This document shows positions 19,026-27,503 of a stretch of 64,000 nt of DNA, in pieces. Origin of the DNA: Pseudomonas sp. KU26590 (GTDB lineage Bacteria; Pseudomonadota; Gammaproteobacteria; Pseudomonadales; Pseudomonadaceae); assembly GCF_026153515.1 (NCBI RefSeq), contig NZ_CP110644.1, positions 1,393,501-1,457,500 of the forward strand, written 5' to 3'. Numbering within the stretch: position 1 is the first letter of the stretch; each line of letters begins with the position of its first letter. Under the pieces are notes generated by a model. The model ran no database searches. It was not told where the DNA came from and saw only the letters and a program-made list of their open reading frames with translations. The translations under genes were made by a program, and so were the position numbers.

Positions 19026-19763
19026 GTGAACGCTGTCAGTAAATCGATTCTGGTGGTCGACGATGACCAGGAGATTTGCGAGTTGCTGCAAGCCTACCTG
19101 AGCCGTTCCGGTTTTCAGGTGCGCACGGTCGGCAATGGGGCCGAGTTTCGTCAGGCATTCAACGAAGAGGCCAGCGACCTGCTGATCCTCGACGTTATGC
19201 TCCCCGATGAAGACGGCTTCAGCCTGTGTCGCTGGGTCAGGCAGCATCCGCGTCAGCCGCATATTCCCATCATCATGCTCACCGCCAGCTCCGACGAGGC
19301 CGATCGGGTCATCGGTCTGGAGCTCGGCGCCGATGACTACATGGCCAAGCCCTTCAGCCCTCGAGAACTTCAGGCCCGGATCAAGGCGCTGTTGCGTCGT
19401 GCCCAGTTCGGCCAGGAGCGCAGCGGCGGTGAAGTGCTGGTGTTCGATGAATGGCGGCTGGACATGGTCAGTCACCGGCTGTTTCACAACGATGGCGAAG
19501 AGGTGATTTTGTCGGGCGCCGATTTCGCGCTGCTCAAACTGTTCCTCGACAACCCCCAACAGATTCTCGATCGCGACACCATCGGCAACGCCACCCGTGG
19601 TCGTGAACTGATGCCGCTGGAGCGCATCGTCGACATGGCGGTGAGCCGCCTGCGTCAGCGTTTGCGTGACACTGGCAAGGCGCCACGGTTGATCCGCACC
19701 GTACGAGGCAGCGGTTATCTGTTGGCAGCCAATGTGCTGCCCCAAGCCGGCAACGGTTACTAG
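19026..19763 (+). CDS. gltR: OmpR-family response regulator of glucose uptake
   Basis: The 245-residue protein has an N-terminal receiver (SILVVDDDQE start, phospho-acceptor Asp in LLILDVMLPDEDGF, Lys in MAKPFSPREL) and a C-terminal winged helix beginning near residue 135. It is the response regulator GltR of the GtrS/GltR system, which controls glucose transport genes in P. aeruginosa and P. putida. The start is GTG at 19026; the ATG two bases earlier is followed at once by a stop in its own frame. The gtrS kinase gene follows within six bases. Confidence 0.92.
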   Translation: MNAVSKSILVVDDDQEICELLQAYLSRSGFQVRTVGNGAEFRQAFNEEASDLLILDVMLPDEDGFSLCRWVRQHPRQPHIPIIMLTASSDEADRVIGLELGADDYMAKPFSPRELQARIKALLRRAQFGQERSGGEVLVFDEWRLDMVSHRLFHNDGEEVILSGADFALLKLFLDNPQQILDRDTIGNATRGRELMPLERIVDMAVSRLRQRLRDTGKAPRLIRTVRGSGYLLAANVLPQAGNGY

Positions 19764-19769
19764 TCCTTG

Positions 19770-21230
19770 ATGGTGACCGACAAGAAACGCCGCTTGCCGG
19801 TGCCGCGCTCGCTGCTCGGGCGCATGTTGCTGCTGACCTTGTTCGCCGTGTTGCTGGCGCAAACCCTGTCCAGCCTGATCTGGCTCTCGCAACTGCGCGC
19901 CACGCAGATGGAAGGCCTGGTCACCAGTGCCCGCAGTCTGGGTTTCTCCATGGCGGCGAGCGTGAGTTATTTCCGCTCGCTGCCTGTCGCGTTTCGGCCG
20001 TTGGTCCTTGATCAACTGCGCAGCATGGGTGGCACGCGTTTCTTCGTCTCGCTCAACGATCGTCCGCTGGACATGCAGGTGCTTGAGCCTACCGTGCGCA
20101 AGACGGCGGTGATTGATATGGTCGGCCAGGTGCTGCGGCAAAACCTCGGCGCCGATCCGGATATCCTCGTGCGCTTCGTGCGTCCAGAAGACCTGCGCAT
20201 CTTTAACAGCGGCTTGAGGCTCGACGAACTCCCACGTTCGTGGGCCCATTACGCGCTGACCCTCGAACCGGTGAACCCGCCCGTGCTGGTGACGCAGATC
20301 GAGCTGTCGCCCGGCGAATGGCTGTACATCGCCTCGCTGCTGCCTGAGCCCTACACCATGCTCGAAGCGGAAGGTCTGCCGTCTCAGCAGGTCTGGTTCA
20401 TCGCCCTGACGAGTGTTTTTCTGCTGGTCTTCATCGGCCTGTTGGTGCACTGGCAGAGCGGTCCGCTCAAGCGTCTGGCCCATGCTGCGCGGGATCTGTC
20501 GTTGGGTGCCGACGTCGAGCCGGTGGTGGAGGGCGGTGGCAGTGAAGTGGTGGAAGTGACCCGCGCGTTCAACACCATGCGCGACCGCATCAGCCGATAT
20601 CTGACCGAGCGCGGCCAATTATTCAGTGCGATTTCCCACGACCTGCGCACCCCGATCACCCGTCTGCGGCTGCGCGTCGAACTGCTCGAAGACGAACAGA
20701 TGCAGGCCAAATTCACCCGCGACCTGGATGAGCTGGAGCTGCTGGTCAAAGGCGCGTTGCAGTGTGTGAAGGACACCGACATTCACGAGAACATCGAGCC
20801 GGTCGACCTCAATCACGCGCTGGATTGCCTGATCGAACCGTATCTCGCCCCCGACGGCGGGGGCCGTGTCACGTTGCAGGGCAAGGCGATGTCGATGTAC
20901 TACGGCAAGCCCCTGGCGCTGCGCCGCTGCATGGGCAACCTGATCGATAACGCGATCAAATACGGCGACCGTGCGCACCTGTTCGTTGAAGACGACGCCG
21001 ATGCGTTCATTCTGCACGTCGAAGACGAGGGCCCGGGTGTGCCGGAGCAGCGAATGGAACAAGTTTTCGAGCCGCACTTCCGGCTGGCCGGCAAACACCA
21101 GCAGGGCTACGGTTTGGGGCTCGGAATCGCGCGCAATATTGCCCATAGCCATGGTGGCGAAGTGACGTTGCAAAACATCCGCGAGGGCGGGTTGCGGGTG
21201 ACGCTGTATCTGCCGCGTGGATTGGAGTGA
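19770..21230 (+). CDS. gtrS: Sensor histidine kinase GtrS
   Basis: The 486-residue membrane kinase has a first transmembrane helix at about 18-37, a periplasmic sensor domain to about 205 and a second helix at about 206-228. These are followed by a HAMP linker, the dimerisation/phospho-acceptor segment SAISHDLRTPITRL, the N box CMGNLIDNAIKYG and the G boxes EDEGPGVPE and GLGLGIARNIAHSHGG. GtrS of P. aeruginosa responds to 2-ketogluconate/6-phosphogluconate-type ligands and phosphorylates GltR. The ATG at 19770 is used here; a TTG three bases earlier is possible. It forms an operon with gltR and is followed by a REP element. Confidence 0.92.
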   Translation: MVTDKKRRLPVPRSLLGRMLLLTLFAVLLAQTLSSLIWLSQLRATQMEGLVTSARSLGFSMAASVSYFRSLPVAFRPLVLDQLRSMGGTRFFVSLNDRPLDMQVLEPTVRKTAVIDMVGQVLRQNLGADPDILVRFVRPEDLRIFNSGLRLDELPRSWAHYALTLEPVNPPVLVTQIELSPGEWLYIASLLPEPYTMLEAEGLPSQQVWFIALTSVFLLVFIGLLVHWQSGPLKRLAHAARDLSLGADVEPVVEGGGSEVVEVTRAFNTMRDRISRYLTERGQLFSAISHDLRTPITRLRLRVELLEDEQMQAKFTRDLDELELLVKGALQCVKDTDIHENIEPVDLNHALDCLIEPYLAPDGGGRVTLQGKAMSMYYGKPLALRRCMGNLIDNAIKYGDRAHLFVEDDADAFILHVEDEGPGVPEQRMEQVFEPHFRLAGKHQQGYGLGLGIARNIAHSHGGEVTLQNIREGGLRVTLYLPRGLE

Positions 21231-21250
21231 TCCGGCGCCGGATCTCCCCA

Positions 21251-21340
21251 GTAGGAGCGCGCTTGCCCGCGATGGCGGCAGCCCATTCAACACCTCTTGT
21301 GTTGCTGGAAAAAATTTTCGCGGGCAAGCGCGCTCCAACA
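21251..21340. repeat. REP element after gtrS
   Basis: The left arm gtaggagcgcgcttgcccgc is answered by gcgggcaagcgcgctcc with a variant end (aacag in place of tacag). It lies 20 bases after gtrS and upstream of the gtsA promoter region. Confidence 0.8.
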
Positions 21341-21362
21341 GTGGGCTGAGTCGTTTCAGGAA

Positions 21363-21380
21363 TGTCACAGGGTTGTGACA
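21363..21380. promoter_or_regulatory. Perfect inverted repeat upstream of gtsA
   Basis: The sequence tgtcaca-gggt-tgtgaca is a 7-bp perfect inverted repeat with a 4-base spacer, about 100 bases before the gtsA start codon. It is a plausible operator for a glucose regulator such as GltR because it precedes the transporter operon, but I cannot match it to a known consensus. Confidence 0.4.
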
Positions 21381-21462
21381 ATTGCGCATCCCTTCGTTAC
21401 CGTCCGCTCTGGGCCCTTGGTTAGAATCCACGCAGCGCAAGCGCCACGACTTGCTCATGCAT

Positions 21463-21470
21463 AACAACAA
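21463..21470 (+). promoter_or_regulatory. CA motif (Hfq/Crc site) at the gtsA ribosome-binding site
   Basis: The sequence aacaacaa is immediately followed by the ribosome-binding site gaaagg and lies 12 bases before the gtsA ATG. Hfq/Crc bound here would directly cover the site where ribosomes load. Confidence 0.65.
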
Positions 21471-21482
21471 GAAAGGTCAGAT

Positions 21483-22769
21483 ATGAATTCGATTTCCCGT
21501 CTCGCTGCACTTATTTCCCTCGCCTCGTTGTTCCCTCTGAGCGCCATGGCGGCTGATGCCAAAGGCACTGTCGAAGTCGTGCACTGGTGGACGTCCGGTG
21601 GCGAAAAAGCCGCTGTCGATGTGCTCAAGGCTCAAGTTGAAAAAGACGGTTTCACCTGGAAAGACGGCGCTGTCGCAGGCGGCGGCGGTGCTACCGCAAT
21701 GACCGTTCTCAAGAGTCGCGCCGTTGCTGGCAACCCGCCTGGCGTTGCGCAAATCAAAGGTCCGGACATTCAGGAATGGGCCTCCACCGGCCTGCTTGAT
21801 ACCGACGTGCTGAAAACCGTCTCCAAAGAGGAGAAGTGGGACAGCCTGCTGGACAAGAAAGTCTCCGATACCGTGAAGTACGAAGGTGATTACGTTGCCG
21901 TGCCGGTGAACATCCACCGCGTCAACTGGCTGTGGATCAACCCGGAAGTCTTCAAGAAAGCCGGTATCGAAAAAGCCCCCACCACCCTCGAAGAATTCTA
22001 CGCAGCGGGCGACAAGCTCAAAGCGGCAGGCTTCATCCCTCTGGCCCACGGCGGCCAGCCTTGGCAGGACAGCACCGTTTTTGAAGCCGTCGTCCTCTCT
22101 GTCATGGGCGCTGACGGTTACAAGAAGGCACTGGTCGACCTCGACAATGCTGCGCTGACCGGTCCTGAAATGGTCAAGTCGCTGACCGAACTGAAGAAAG
22201 TCGCCACCTACATGGATGTCGACGGCAAAGGTCAGGACTGGAACCTGGAAGCCGCCAAAGTCATCAACGGCAAGGCCGGCATGCAGATCATGGGTGACTG
22301 GGCCAAGAGCGAATGGACCGCCGCCAAGAAGGTCGCTGGCAAAGACTACGAGTGCGTAGCGTTCCCGGGCACCGACAAGGCGTTCACCTACAACATCGAC
22401 TCTCTGGCGGTGTTCAAGCAGAAGGACGCGGGCACTGCTGCCGGTCAGCAGGACATCGCCAAAATCGTGCTGGGTGAAAACTTCCAGAAAGTCTTCAGCA
22501 TCAACAAAGGCTCGATCCCGGTTCGCAACGACATGCTGGCTGACATGGGCAAGTACGGTTTCGACTCGTGCGCCCAGACCGCTGCCAAGGATTTCCTGGC
22601 GGACGCCAAAACCGGCGGCCTGCAGCCAAGCATGGCGCACAACATGGCCACAACGCTGGCCGTGCAAGGTGCGTTCTTTGATGTCGTGACCAACTACATT
22701 AACGACCCGAAAGCTGATCCGGCCGACGCGGCGAAGAAGTTGGGCGCTGCGATCAAGTCTGCTAAATAG
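21483..22769 (+). CDS. gtsA: Glucose ABC transporter, periplasmic binding protein
   Basis: This is the solute-binding protein (GltB in P. aeruginosa naming) that captures glucose in the periplasm. The 428-residue precursor has a signal peptide [20 protein letters not shown] with a cleavage site near AMA-AD. It is followed by [16 protein letters not shown], a typical start of family 1 extracellular sugar-binding proteins. It heads gtsABCD-oprB. A REP element lies in the gap before gtsB, which may help the binding protein to be made in excess over the membrane subunits. A CA motif at the ribosome-binding site suggests catabolite repression. Confidence 0.95.
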   Translation: MNSISRLAALISLASLFPLSAMAADAKGTVEVVHWWTSGGEKAAVDVLKAQVEKDGFTWKDGAVAGGGGATAMTVLKSRAVAGNPPGVAQIKGPDIQEWASTGLLDTDVLKTVSKEEKWDSLLDKKVSDTVKYEGDYVAVPVNIHRVNWLWINPEVFKKAGIEKAPTTLEEFYAAGDKLKAAGFIPLAHGGQPWQDSTVFEAVVLSVMGADGYKKALVDLDNAALTGPEMVKSLTELKKVATYMDVDGKGQDWNLEAAKVINGKAGMQIMGDWAKSEWTAAKKVAGKDYECVAFPGTDKAFTYNIDSLAVFKQKDAGTAAGQQDIAKIVLGENFQKVFSINKGSIPVRNDMLADMGKYGFDSCAQTAAKDFLADAKTGGLQPSMAHNMATTLAVQGAFFDVVTNYINDPKADPADAAKKLGAAIKSAK

Positions 22770-22786
22770 CGCGTAGCCGGCAGGTC

Positions 22787-22888
22787 TGTAGGAGCGCGCT
22801 TGCCCGCGATTGCGGTGTGTCAGTCAATACACGTCTGACACACCGTATTCGCGAGCAAGGTGGATCGCCACCCCGGTCGCTCCTACAG
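22787..22888. repeat. Hybrid REP element between gtsA and gtsB
   Basis: The left arm is the standard gtaggagcgcgcttgcccgc, but the right arm is different: gcgagcaaggtggatcgcc followed by accccggtcgctcctacag. The inner part has an additional hairpin (tgtgtcag and ctgacaca). It lies inside an operon, straight after the binding-protein gene. Confidence 0.75.
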
Positions 22889-22931
22889 ATGCCGCGCTCG
22901 CACTCTTCATTTTTCTGTACTGGATTTCACC

Positions 22932-23840
22932 ATGAGTTCTGTTGCTGTGTTCAGCAAAGCCTCGCCGTTCGATGCACTGCAGCGCTGGCTACCCAAACTG
23001 GTGCTGGCGCCCAGCATGTTCATCGTATTGGTGGGCTTCTACGGCTATATCCTGTGGACGTTCGTTCTGTCGTTCACCAACTCGACTTTCCTGCCGACCT
23101 ACAAATTCGTGGGTCTGGCGCAATACGCGCGGTTGTTCGACAACGACCGTTGGTGGGTCGCCAGCAAAAACCTTGCGGTGTTCGGTGGCATGTTCATCGG
23201 CATCAGCATGGTGGTGGGCGTGCTGCTGGCGGTTTTCCTGGACCAGCGCATCCGCCGCGAAGGTTTTATCCGCACCATCTATCTGTACCCGATGGCGCTG
23301 TCGATGATCGTCACCGGTACGGCCTGGAAATGGCTGCTCAACCCGGGCATGGGTCTGGACAAACTGCTGCGTGACTGGGGCTGGGAAGGCTTTCGCCTGG
23401 ACTGGCTGATCGATCCGGACCGCGTTGTCTACTGCCTGGTGATCGCTGCGGTATGGCAGGCATCGGGCTTCATCATGGCGATGTTCCTGGCGGGCCTTCG
23501 CGGCGTCGATCAGTCGATCATCCGTGCCGCGCAGATCGACGGCGCAAGCATGCCGAAGATCTACTGGAAGGTGGTGCTGCCAAGCCTGCGCCCGGTGTTC
23601 TTCAGTGCTGTGATGATTCTGGCGCACATCGCCATCAAGAGTTTCGACCTGGTGGCCGCGATGACGGCCGGTGGCCCGGGCTACTCGTCGGACCTGCCTG
23701 CGATGTTCATGTACTCGTTCACCTTCAGCCGTGGCCAGATGGGCATGGGTTCCGCCAGTGCGATCCTGATGCTCGGTGCGATTCTGGCCATCCTCGTGCC
23801 TTATCTGTATTCCGAGCTGAGGGCCAAGCGCAATGACTAG
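22932..23840 (+). CDS. gtsB: Glucose ABC transporter permease
   Basis: This inner-membrane permease of the CUT1 (MalF-like) family has 302 residues. Hydrophobic segments start at about 27-50 and recur at about 84-108, 115-140, 170-195, 225-245 and 272-294. The cytoplasmic EAA loop, which contacts the ATPase, is seen in IRAAQIDGASMPKIYWKVVLP. The ATG at 22932 is preceded by the gtsA-gtsB REP element, and the stop overlaps the gtsC start by eight bases. The upstream in-frame ATG at 22860 lies within the repeat and is rejected. Confidence 0.94.
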   Translation: MSSVAVFSKASPFDALQRWLPKLVLAPSMFIVLVGFYGYILWTFVLSFTNSTFLPTYKFVGLAQYARLFDNDRWWVASKNLAVFGGMFIGISMVVGVLLAVFLDQRIRREGFIRTIYLYPMALSMIVTGTAWKWLLNPGMGLDKLLRDWGWEGFRLDWLIDPDRVVYCLVIAAVWQASGFIMAMFLAGLRGVDQSIIRAAQIDGASMPKIYWKVVLPSLRPVFFSAVMILAHIAIKSFDLVAAMTAGGPGYSSDLPAMFMYSFTFSRGQMGMGSASAILMLGAILAILVPYLYSELRAKRND

Positions 23841-24678
23841 TCTCGCCAACAAACCTGCGCTCAGCCTGAGCCGCGTCGCTATCTACGCGGTGCTGATCAT
23901 TGCCGTGTTCCTGTATCTGGTGCCGTTGGTGGTCATGCTGTTGACCAGCTTCAAATCGCCGGAAGACATCGGCAGCGGCAACCTGCTCAGTTTGCCGACC
24001 GAAGTGACTGCCATCGGCTGGATCAAAGCCTGGGCCACGGTAAAGGGCTATTTCTGGAACTCGTTCCTGATCACCGTTCCGGCGGTGCTGATTTCCACCA
24101 CCATTGGTGCCCTGAACGGCTACGTGCTGTCGATGTGGCGCTTCCGCGGTTCGCAGTTGTTCTTCGGCCTGCTGCTGTTCGGCTGCTTCCTGCCGTTTCA
24201 GACCGTCCTGCTGCCTGCGTCTTTCACCCTCGGCAAGATGGGCCTGGCCAATACCACGACGGGGCTGGTGTTCATTCACGTTGTCTACGGTCTGGCGTTC
24301 ACCACGCTGTTCTTCCGCAATTACTACGTCAGCATCCCGGAAGCACTGGTCAAGGCTGCACGACTGGACGGTGCCGGCTTCTTCACCATCTTCCGTCGGA
24401 TCATTCTGCCGATGTCGACGCCGATCATCATGGTCTGCCTGATCTGGCAATTCACTCAGATCTGGAACGACTTCCTGTTCGGTGTGGTGTTCTCCAGTGG
24501 TGATTCGCAGCCGATCACGGTCGCGCTGAACAACCTGGTCAACACCAGTACGGGCGCCAAGGAATACAACGTTGATATGGCGGCGGCGATGATCGCCGGG
24601 CTGCCGACCCTGCTGGTCTACGTGGTCGCAGGCAAGTATTTCGTGCGCGGGCTGACGGCCGGCGCAGTCAAGGGGTAA
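23833..24678 (+). CDS. gtsC: Glucose ABC transporter permease
   Basis: The second CUT1 permease (MalG-like) has 281 residues. A first hydrophobic segment lies at about 15-37, further ones follow, and the EAA loop is EALVKAARLDGAGFFTIFRR. It overlaps gtsB by eight bases and precedes gtsD by two, so gtsB, gtsC and gtsD are translated as a coupled set. Together GtsB and GtsC form the membrane channel of the glucose importer. Confidence 0.94.
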   Translation: MTSLANKPALSLSRVAIYAVLIIAVFLYLVPLVVMLLTSFKSPEDIGSGNLLSLPTEVTAIGWIKAWATVKGYFWNSFLITVPAVLISTTIGALNGYVLSMWRFRGSQLFFGLLLFGCFLPFQTVLLPASFTLGKMGLANTTTGLVFIHVVYGLAFTTLFFRNYYVSIPEALVKAARLDGAGFFTIFRRIILPMSTPIIMVCLIWQFTQIWNDFLFGVVFSSGDSQPITVALNNLVNTSTGAKEYNVDMAAAMIAGLPTLLVYVVAGKYFVRGLTAGAVKG

Positions 24679-24680
24679 TC

Positions 24681-25841
24681 ATGGCAACGCTTGAACTACG
24701 CAATGTAAACAAGACTTACGGGGCCGGTTTGCCGGACACCCTGAAGAACATCGAACTCTCCATCAAAGAAGGCGAGTTCCTGATTCTGGTCGGCCCTTCG
24801 GGCTGCGGTAAGTCGACCCTGATGAACTGCATCGCCGGGCTGGAAAACATTACCGGCGGCGCGATCATGATCGGTGATCAGGACGTCAGCGGCATGAGCC
24901 CGAAGGATCGCGACATCGCGATGGTGTTCCAGTCCTACGCGCTGTACCCGACCATGAGCGTGCGTGAGAACATCGAGTTCGGGCTGAAGATTCGCAAGAT
25001 GAATCAGGCCGACATCGACGCCGAAGTCGCCCGGGTCGCCAAGCTGCTGCAGATCGAACACCTGCTCAACCGCAAGCCGGGGCAGTTGTCGGGCGGTCAG
25101 CAACAGCGCGTCGCCATGGGCCGGGCGCTGGCCCGTCGTCCGAAGATCTACCTGTTTGACGAACCGCTTTCCAACCTCGACGCCAAGCTGCGTGTCGAGA
25201 TGCGGACCGAAATGAAGCTGATGCACCAACGCCTGAAGACCACCACGGTCTACGTGACCCACGACCAGATCGAAGCGATGACTCTGGGCGACAAAGTGGC
25301 GGTCATGAAAGACGGCATCATTCAGCAGTTCGGTACGCCGAAGCAGATCTACAACGATCCGGCGAACCTCTTTGTGGCCAGCTTCATTGGCTCGCCGCCG
25401 ATGAACTTCATCCCGCTGCGCCTGCAACGCAAAGACGGTCGTCTGGTCGCATTGCTCGACAGCGGTCAGGCCCGTTGCGAGCTGCCGATGAGCATGAACG
25501 ACGCCGGTCTTGAGGACCGTGAGGTGATTCTGGGCCTGCGTCCCGAGCAGATCGTGCTAGCGTCCGGTGATACTGCAGGTCTGCCGACCCTTCGCGCCGA
25601 AGTCCAGGTGACGGAACCGACCGGTCCGGATACGCTGGTATTCGTTACCCTCAACGAGAGCAAGGTCTGCTGCCGTCTGGCGCCGGATATTGCACCCGCT
25701 GTGGGCGAGACCTTGACGCTGCAGTTCGATCCGGCGAAGGTTCTGCTGTTTGATGCGAAAACCGGCGAGCGCCTTGGCGTCCTGGCACCGAGTCAGTCGG
25801 TAGAGAACATGGGGAATGTCACGCGGCTCAACCGCAACTGA
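24681..25841 (+). CDS. gtsD: Glucose ABC transporter ATP-binding protein
   Basis: The 386-residue ATPase (GltK/MsmK/UgpC type) drives glucose import. It shows Walker A GPSGCGKSTLMNC (about 38-50), signature LSGGQQQRVAMGRALARRP, Walker B IYLFDEPLSNLD and the switch His in VTHDQIEAMTLGD. A C-terminal regulatory TOBE-type region follows from about residue 235, as in MalK relatives. It lies two bases after gtsC and about 140 bases before oprB. Confidence 0.94.
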   Translation: MATLELRNVNKTYGAGLPDTLKNIELSIKEGEFLILVGPSGCGKSTLMNCIAGLENITGGAIMIGDQDVSGMSPKDRDIAMVFQSYALYPTMSVRENIEFGLKIRKMNQADIDAEVARVAKLLQIEHLLNRKPGQLSGGQQQRVAMGRALARRPKIYLFDEPLSNLDAKLRVEMRTEMKLMHQRLKTTTVYVTHDQIEAMTLGDKVAVMKDGIIQQFGTPKQIYNDPANLFVASFIGSPPMNFIPLRLQRKDGRLVALLDSGQARCELPMSMNDAGLEDREVILGLRPEQIVLASGDTAGLPTLRAEVQVTEPTGPDTLVFVTLNESKVCCRLAPDIAPAVGETLTLQFDPAKVLLFDAKTGERLGVLAPSQSVENMGNVTRLNRN

Positions 25842-25952
25842 TCCCGACGTGCAGGAGCACTGCACAAAACGAGCACCTGTGACGGGTGGATGTCTGCCGT
25901 AAAAAACCCGTCATGCACACGATGTACGTGGTTACAACGCTGTTCAAAAGCT

Positions 25953-25965
25953 AATAACAATAAAA
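25953..25965 (+). promoter_or_regulatory. CA motif (Hfq/Crc site) before oprB
   Basis: The sequence aataacaataaaa directly precedes the ribosome-binding site gagg of oprB, ending 14 bases before its ATG. It is the third A-rich Hfq/Crc-like motif in the glucose cluster. Confidence 0.55.
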
Positions 25966-25979
25966 CGAGGATCCAAGGG

Positions 25980-27335
25980 ATGAAAAAGGTACGTAACAAG
26001 TCGCTTAACCAGTTTCAGCTGATCGGTGGGTTGTCTGTCCTGAGCGCGCTGACGATTTCCGGAGCGGCTTCTGCAATGGAGCCTTTCAAAGCCAGCGAGC
26101 ACATGACCGGTGACTGGGGTGGTCTGCGTCAAGAGCTGTACGACAAGGGTTACGACTTCCCGATCGAGTACGTGGGCGAAGCCGCCAGCAACCTCAACGG
26201 TGGTTACAACGACGACACGACCGGCCGCTACAGCGATCAGTTCGCGTTCGGCGTACAAATGGACCTGCAGAAAATCCTCGGCTGGAACGACGCTGAGTTC
26301 AAGCTCGCGATCACCGAGCGTAGCGGCAGAAACATTTCCAACGACCGTATCGGCGATCCGCGTGCCGGCACGCTCAGCTCCTCCCAGGAAGTCTGGGGCC
26401 GTGGCCAGACCTGGCGTCTGACCCAGATGTGGGTCAAGCAGAAGTACTTCGACGGCAAGCTGGACATCAAGGTCGGCCGTTTCGGTGAAGGCGAAGACTT
26501 CAACAGCTTCCCTTGCGACTTCCAGAACCTTTCGTTCTGCGGCTCGCAGGTCGGTAACTACGTAAACACCTGGTACAACTGGCCTGTCAGCCAGTGGGCT
26601 GCACGCGTGAAGTACAACATCACGCCTGAGTTGTTCGCCCAGATCGGTGTCTACGAGCAGAACCCGTCGTACCTCGAAACCGGCAACAGCTTCAAACTCA
26701 GCGGCAGCGGCGCCAAAGGCACCGTCGTACCGGTTGAAGTGGTGTGGTCGCCGAACGTCAACTCGCTGCCAGGCGAATACCGTCTGGGCTACTACGTGAG
26801 TAACCCGAGTGCCGACGATCTCTACGAGAACGAAGACGGTCAGCCTCAGGCGACCGCTGGCGGTAACTTCAAGTCTCACAAAGACAAGCACGGCTGGTGG
26901 GTTGTGGCTCAGCAACAACTGACCGCTCACAACGGCGACGCATCCCGTGGTCTGAGCATTTTCGCCAACGCGACGGTGCATGACAAAGCCACCAACTTCG
27001 TCGACAACTACCAGCAGGTCGGCTTCGTCTACAAAGGCCCGTTCGATGCACGTCCGAAGGATGACATCGGTATCGGCGTCGCCCGTATCCACGTGAACGA
27101 TGATGCCCAGGACAACCGTCGTCTGGTCAACGCCGTCAACGGTATCGAAGACTACGACAACCCAGGCTACCTGCCGATCCAGAAGACCGAATACAACTCG
27201 GAAATCTACTACGGCGTGCATGTAACCGACTGGCTGACCGTGCGTCCTAACTTGCAGTACGTGAAGAGCCCGGGCGGTGTGGACGAAGTCCAGAACGCAC
27301 TGGTTGCCGGTATCAAGATTCAGTCCAAGTTCTAA
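25980..27335 (+). CDS. oprB: Carbohydrate-selective porin OprB
   Basis: OprB is the outer-membrane channel that lets glucose and related sugars into the periplasm. The 451-residue precursor has a long signal peptide (positive MKKVRNKSLN, hydrophobic LIGGLSVLSALTISGAA, cleavage near ASA-ME). It then has the family start HMTGDWGGLRQELYDKGYDF and ends in a porin-like VAGIKIQSKF with C-terminal Phe. The ATG at 25980 follows a gagg site; an earlier in-frame start at 25890 would precede the signal peptide with unrelated residues. It closes the gts operon and is followed by a strong terminator. Confidence 0.95.
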   Translation: MKKVRNKSLNQFQLIGGLSVLSALTISGAASAMEPFKASEHMTGDWGGLRQELYDKGYDFPIEYVGEAASNLNGGYNDDTTGRYSDQFAFGVQMDLQKILGWNDAEFKLAITERSGRNISNDRIGDPRAGTLSSSQEVWGRGQTWRLTQMWVKQKYFDGKLDIKVGRFGEGEDFNSFPCDFQNLSFCGSQVGNYVNTWYNWPVSQWAARVKYNITPELFAQIGVYEQNPSYLETGNSFKLSGSGAKGTVVPVEVVWSPNVNSLPGEYRLGYYVSNPSADDLYENEDGQPQATAGGNFKSHKDKHGWWVVAQQQLTAHNGDASRGLSIFANATVHDKATNFVDNYQQVGFVYKGPFDARPKDDIGIGVARIHVNDDAQDNRRLVNAVNGIEDYDNPGYLPIQKTEYNSEIYYGVHVTDWLTVRPNLQYVKSPGGVDEVQNALVAGIKIQSKF

Positions 27336-27390
27336 GTCAAAGCGGACGCTCCTCCGCGCTCCACTAACGATCAAGGGTCGTGTGTGCTTT

Positions 27391-27418
27391 ACGGGCAGCC
27401 TGGCTGCCCGTTTTTTTT
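27391..27418 (+). terminator. Rho-independent terminator after oprB
   Basis: The stem acgggcagcc/ggctgcccgt closes a tiny loop and is followed by eight T. It begins 55 bases after the oprB stop codon and should end the gtsABCD-oprB transcript. Confidence 0.9.
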
Positions 27419-27503
27419 GCGCTGTTTATTCGGTAGCAATGGCTCCGCCTTTGGAGCATTTTTTCTCGCGTGACGAGTGACCGCTATCTGGAGTGCTACA
27501 ACG

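Noticed and set aside
18822..22888. CRISPR array suggested by repeated 20-base palindromic units
   Set aside because: Units are kilobases apart, come as inverted pairs around variable loops and have no regular spacers or cas genes; they are REP elements.
22860..22931. N-terminal extension of gtsB from the ATG at 22860
   Set aside because: It would be translated from the REP element and adds 24 residues unlike permease N-termini.
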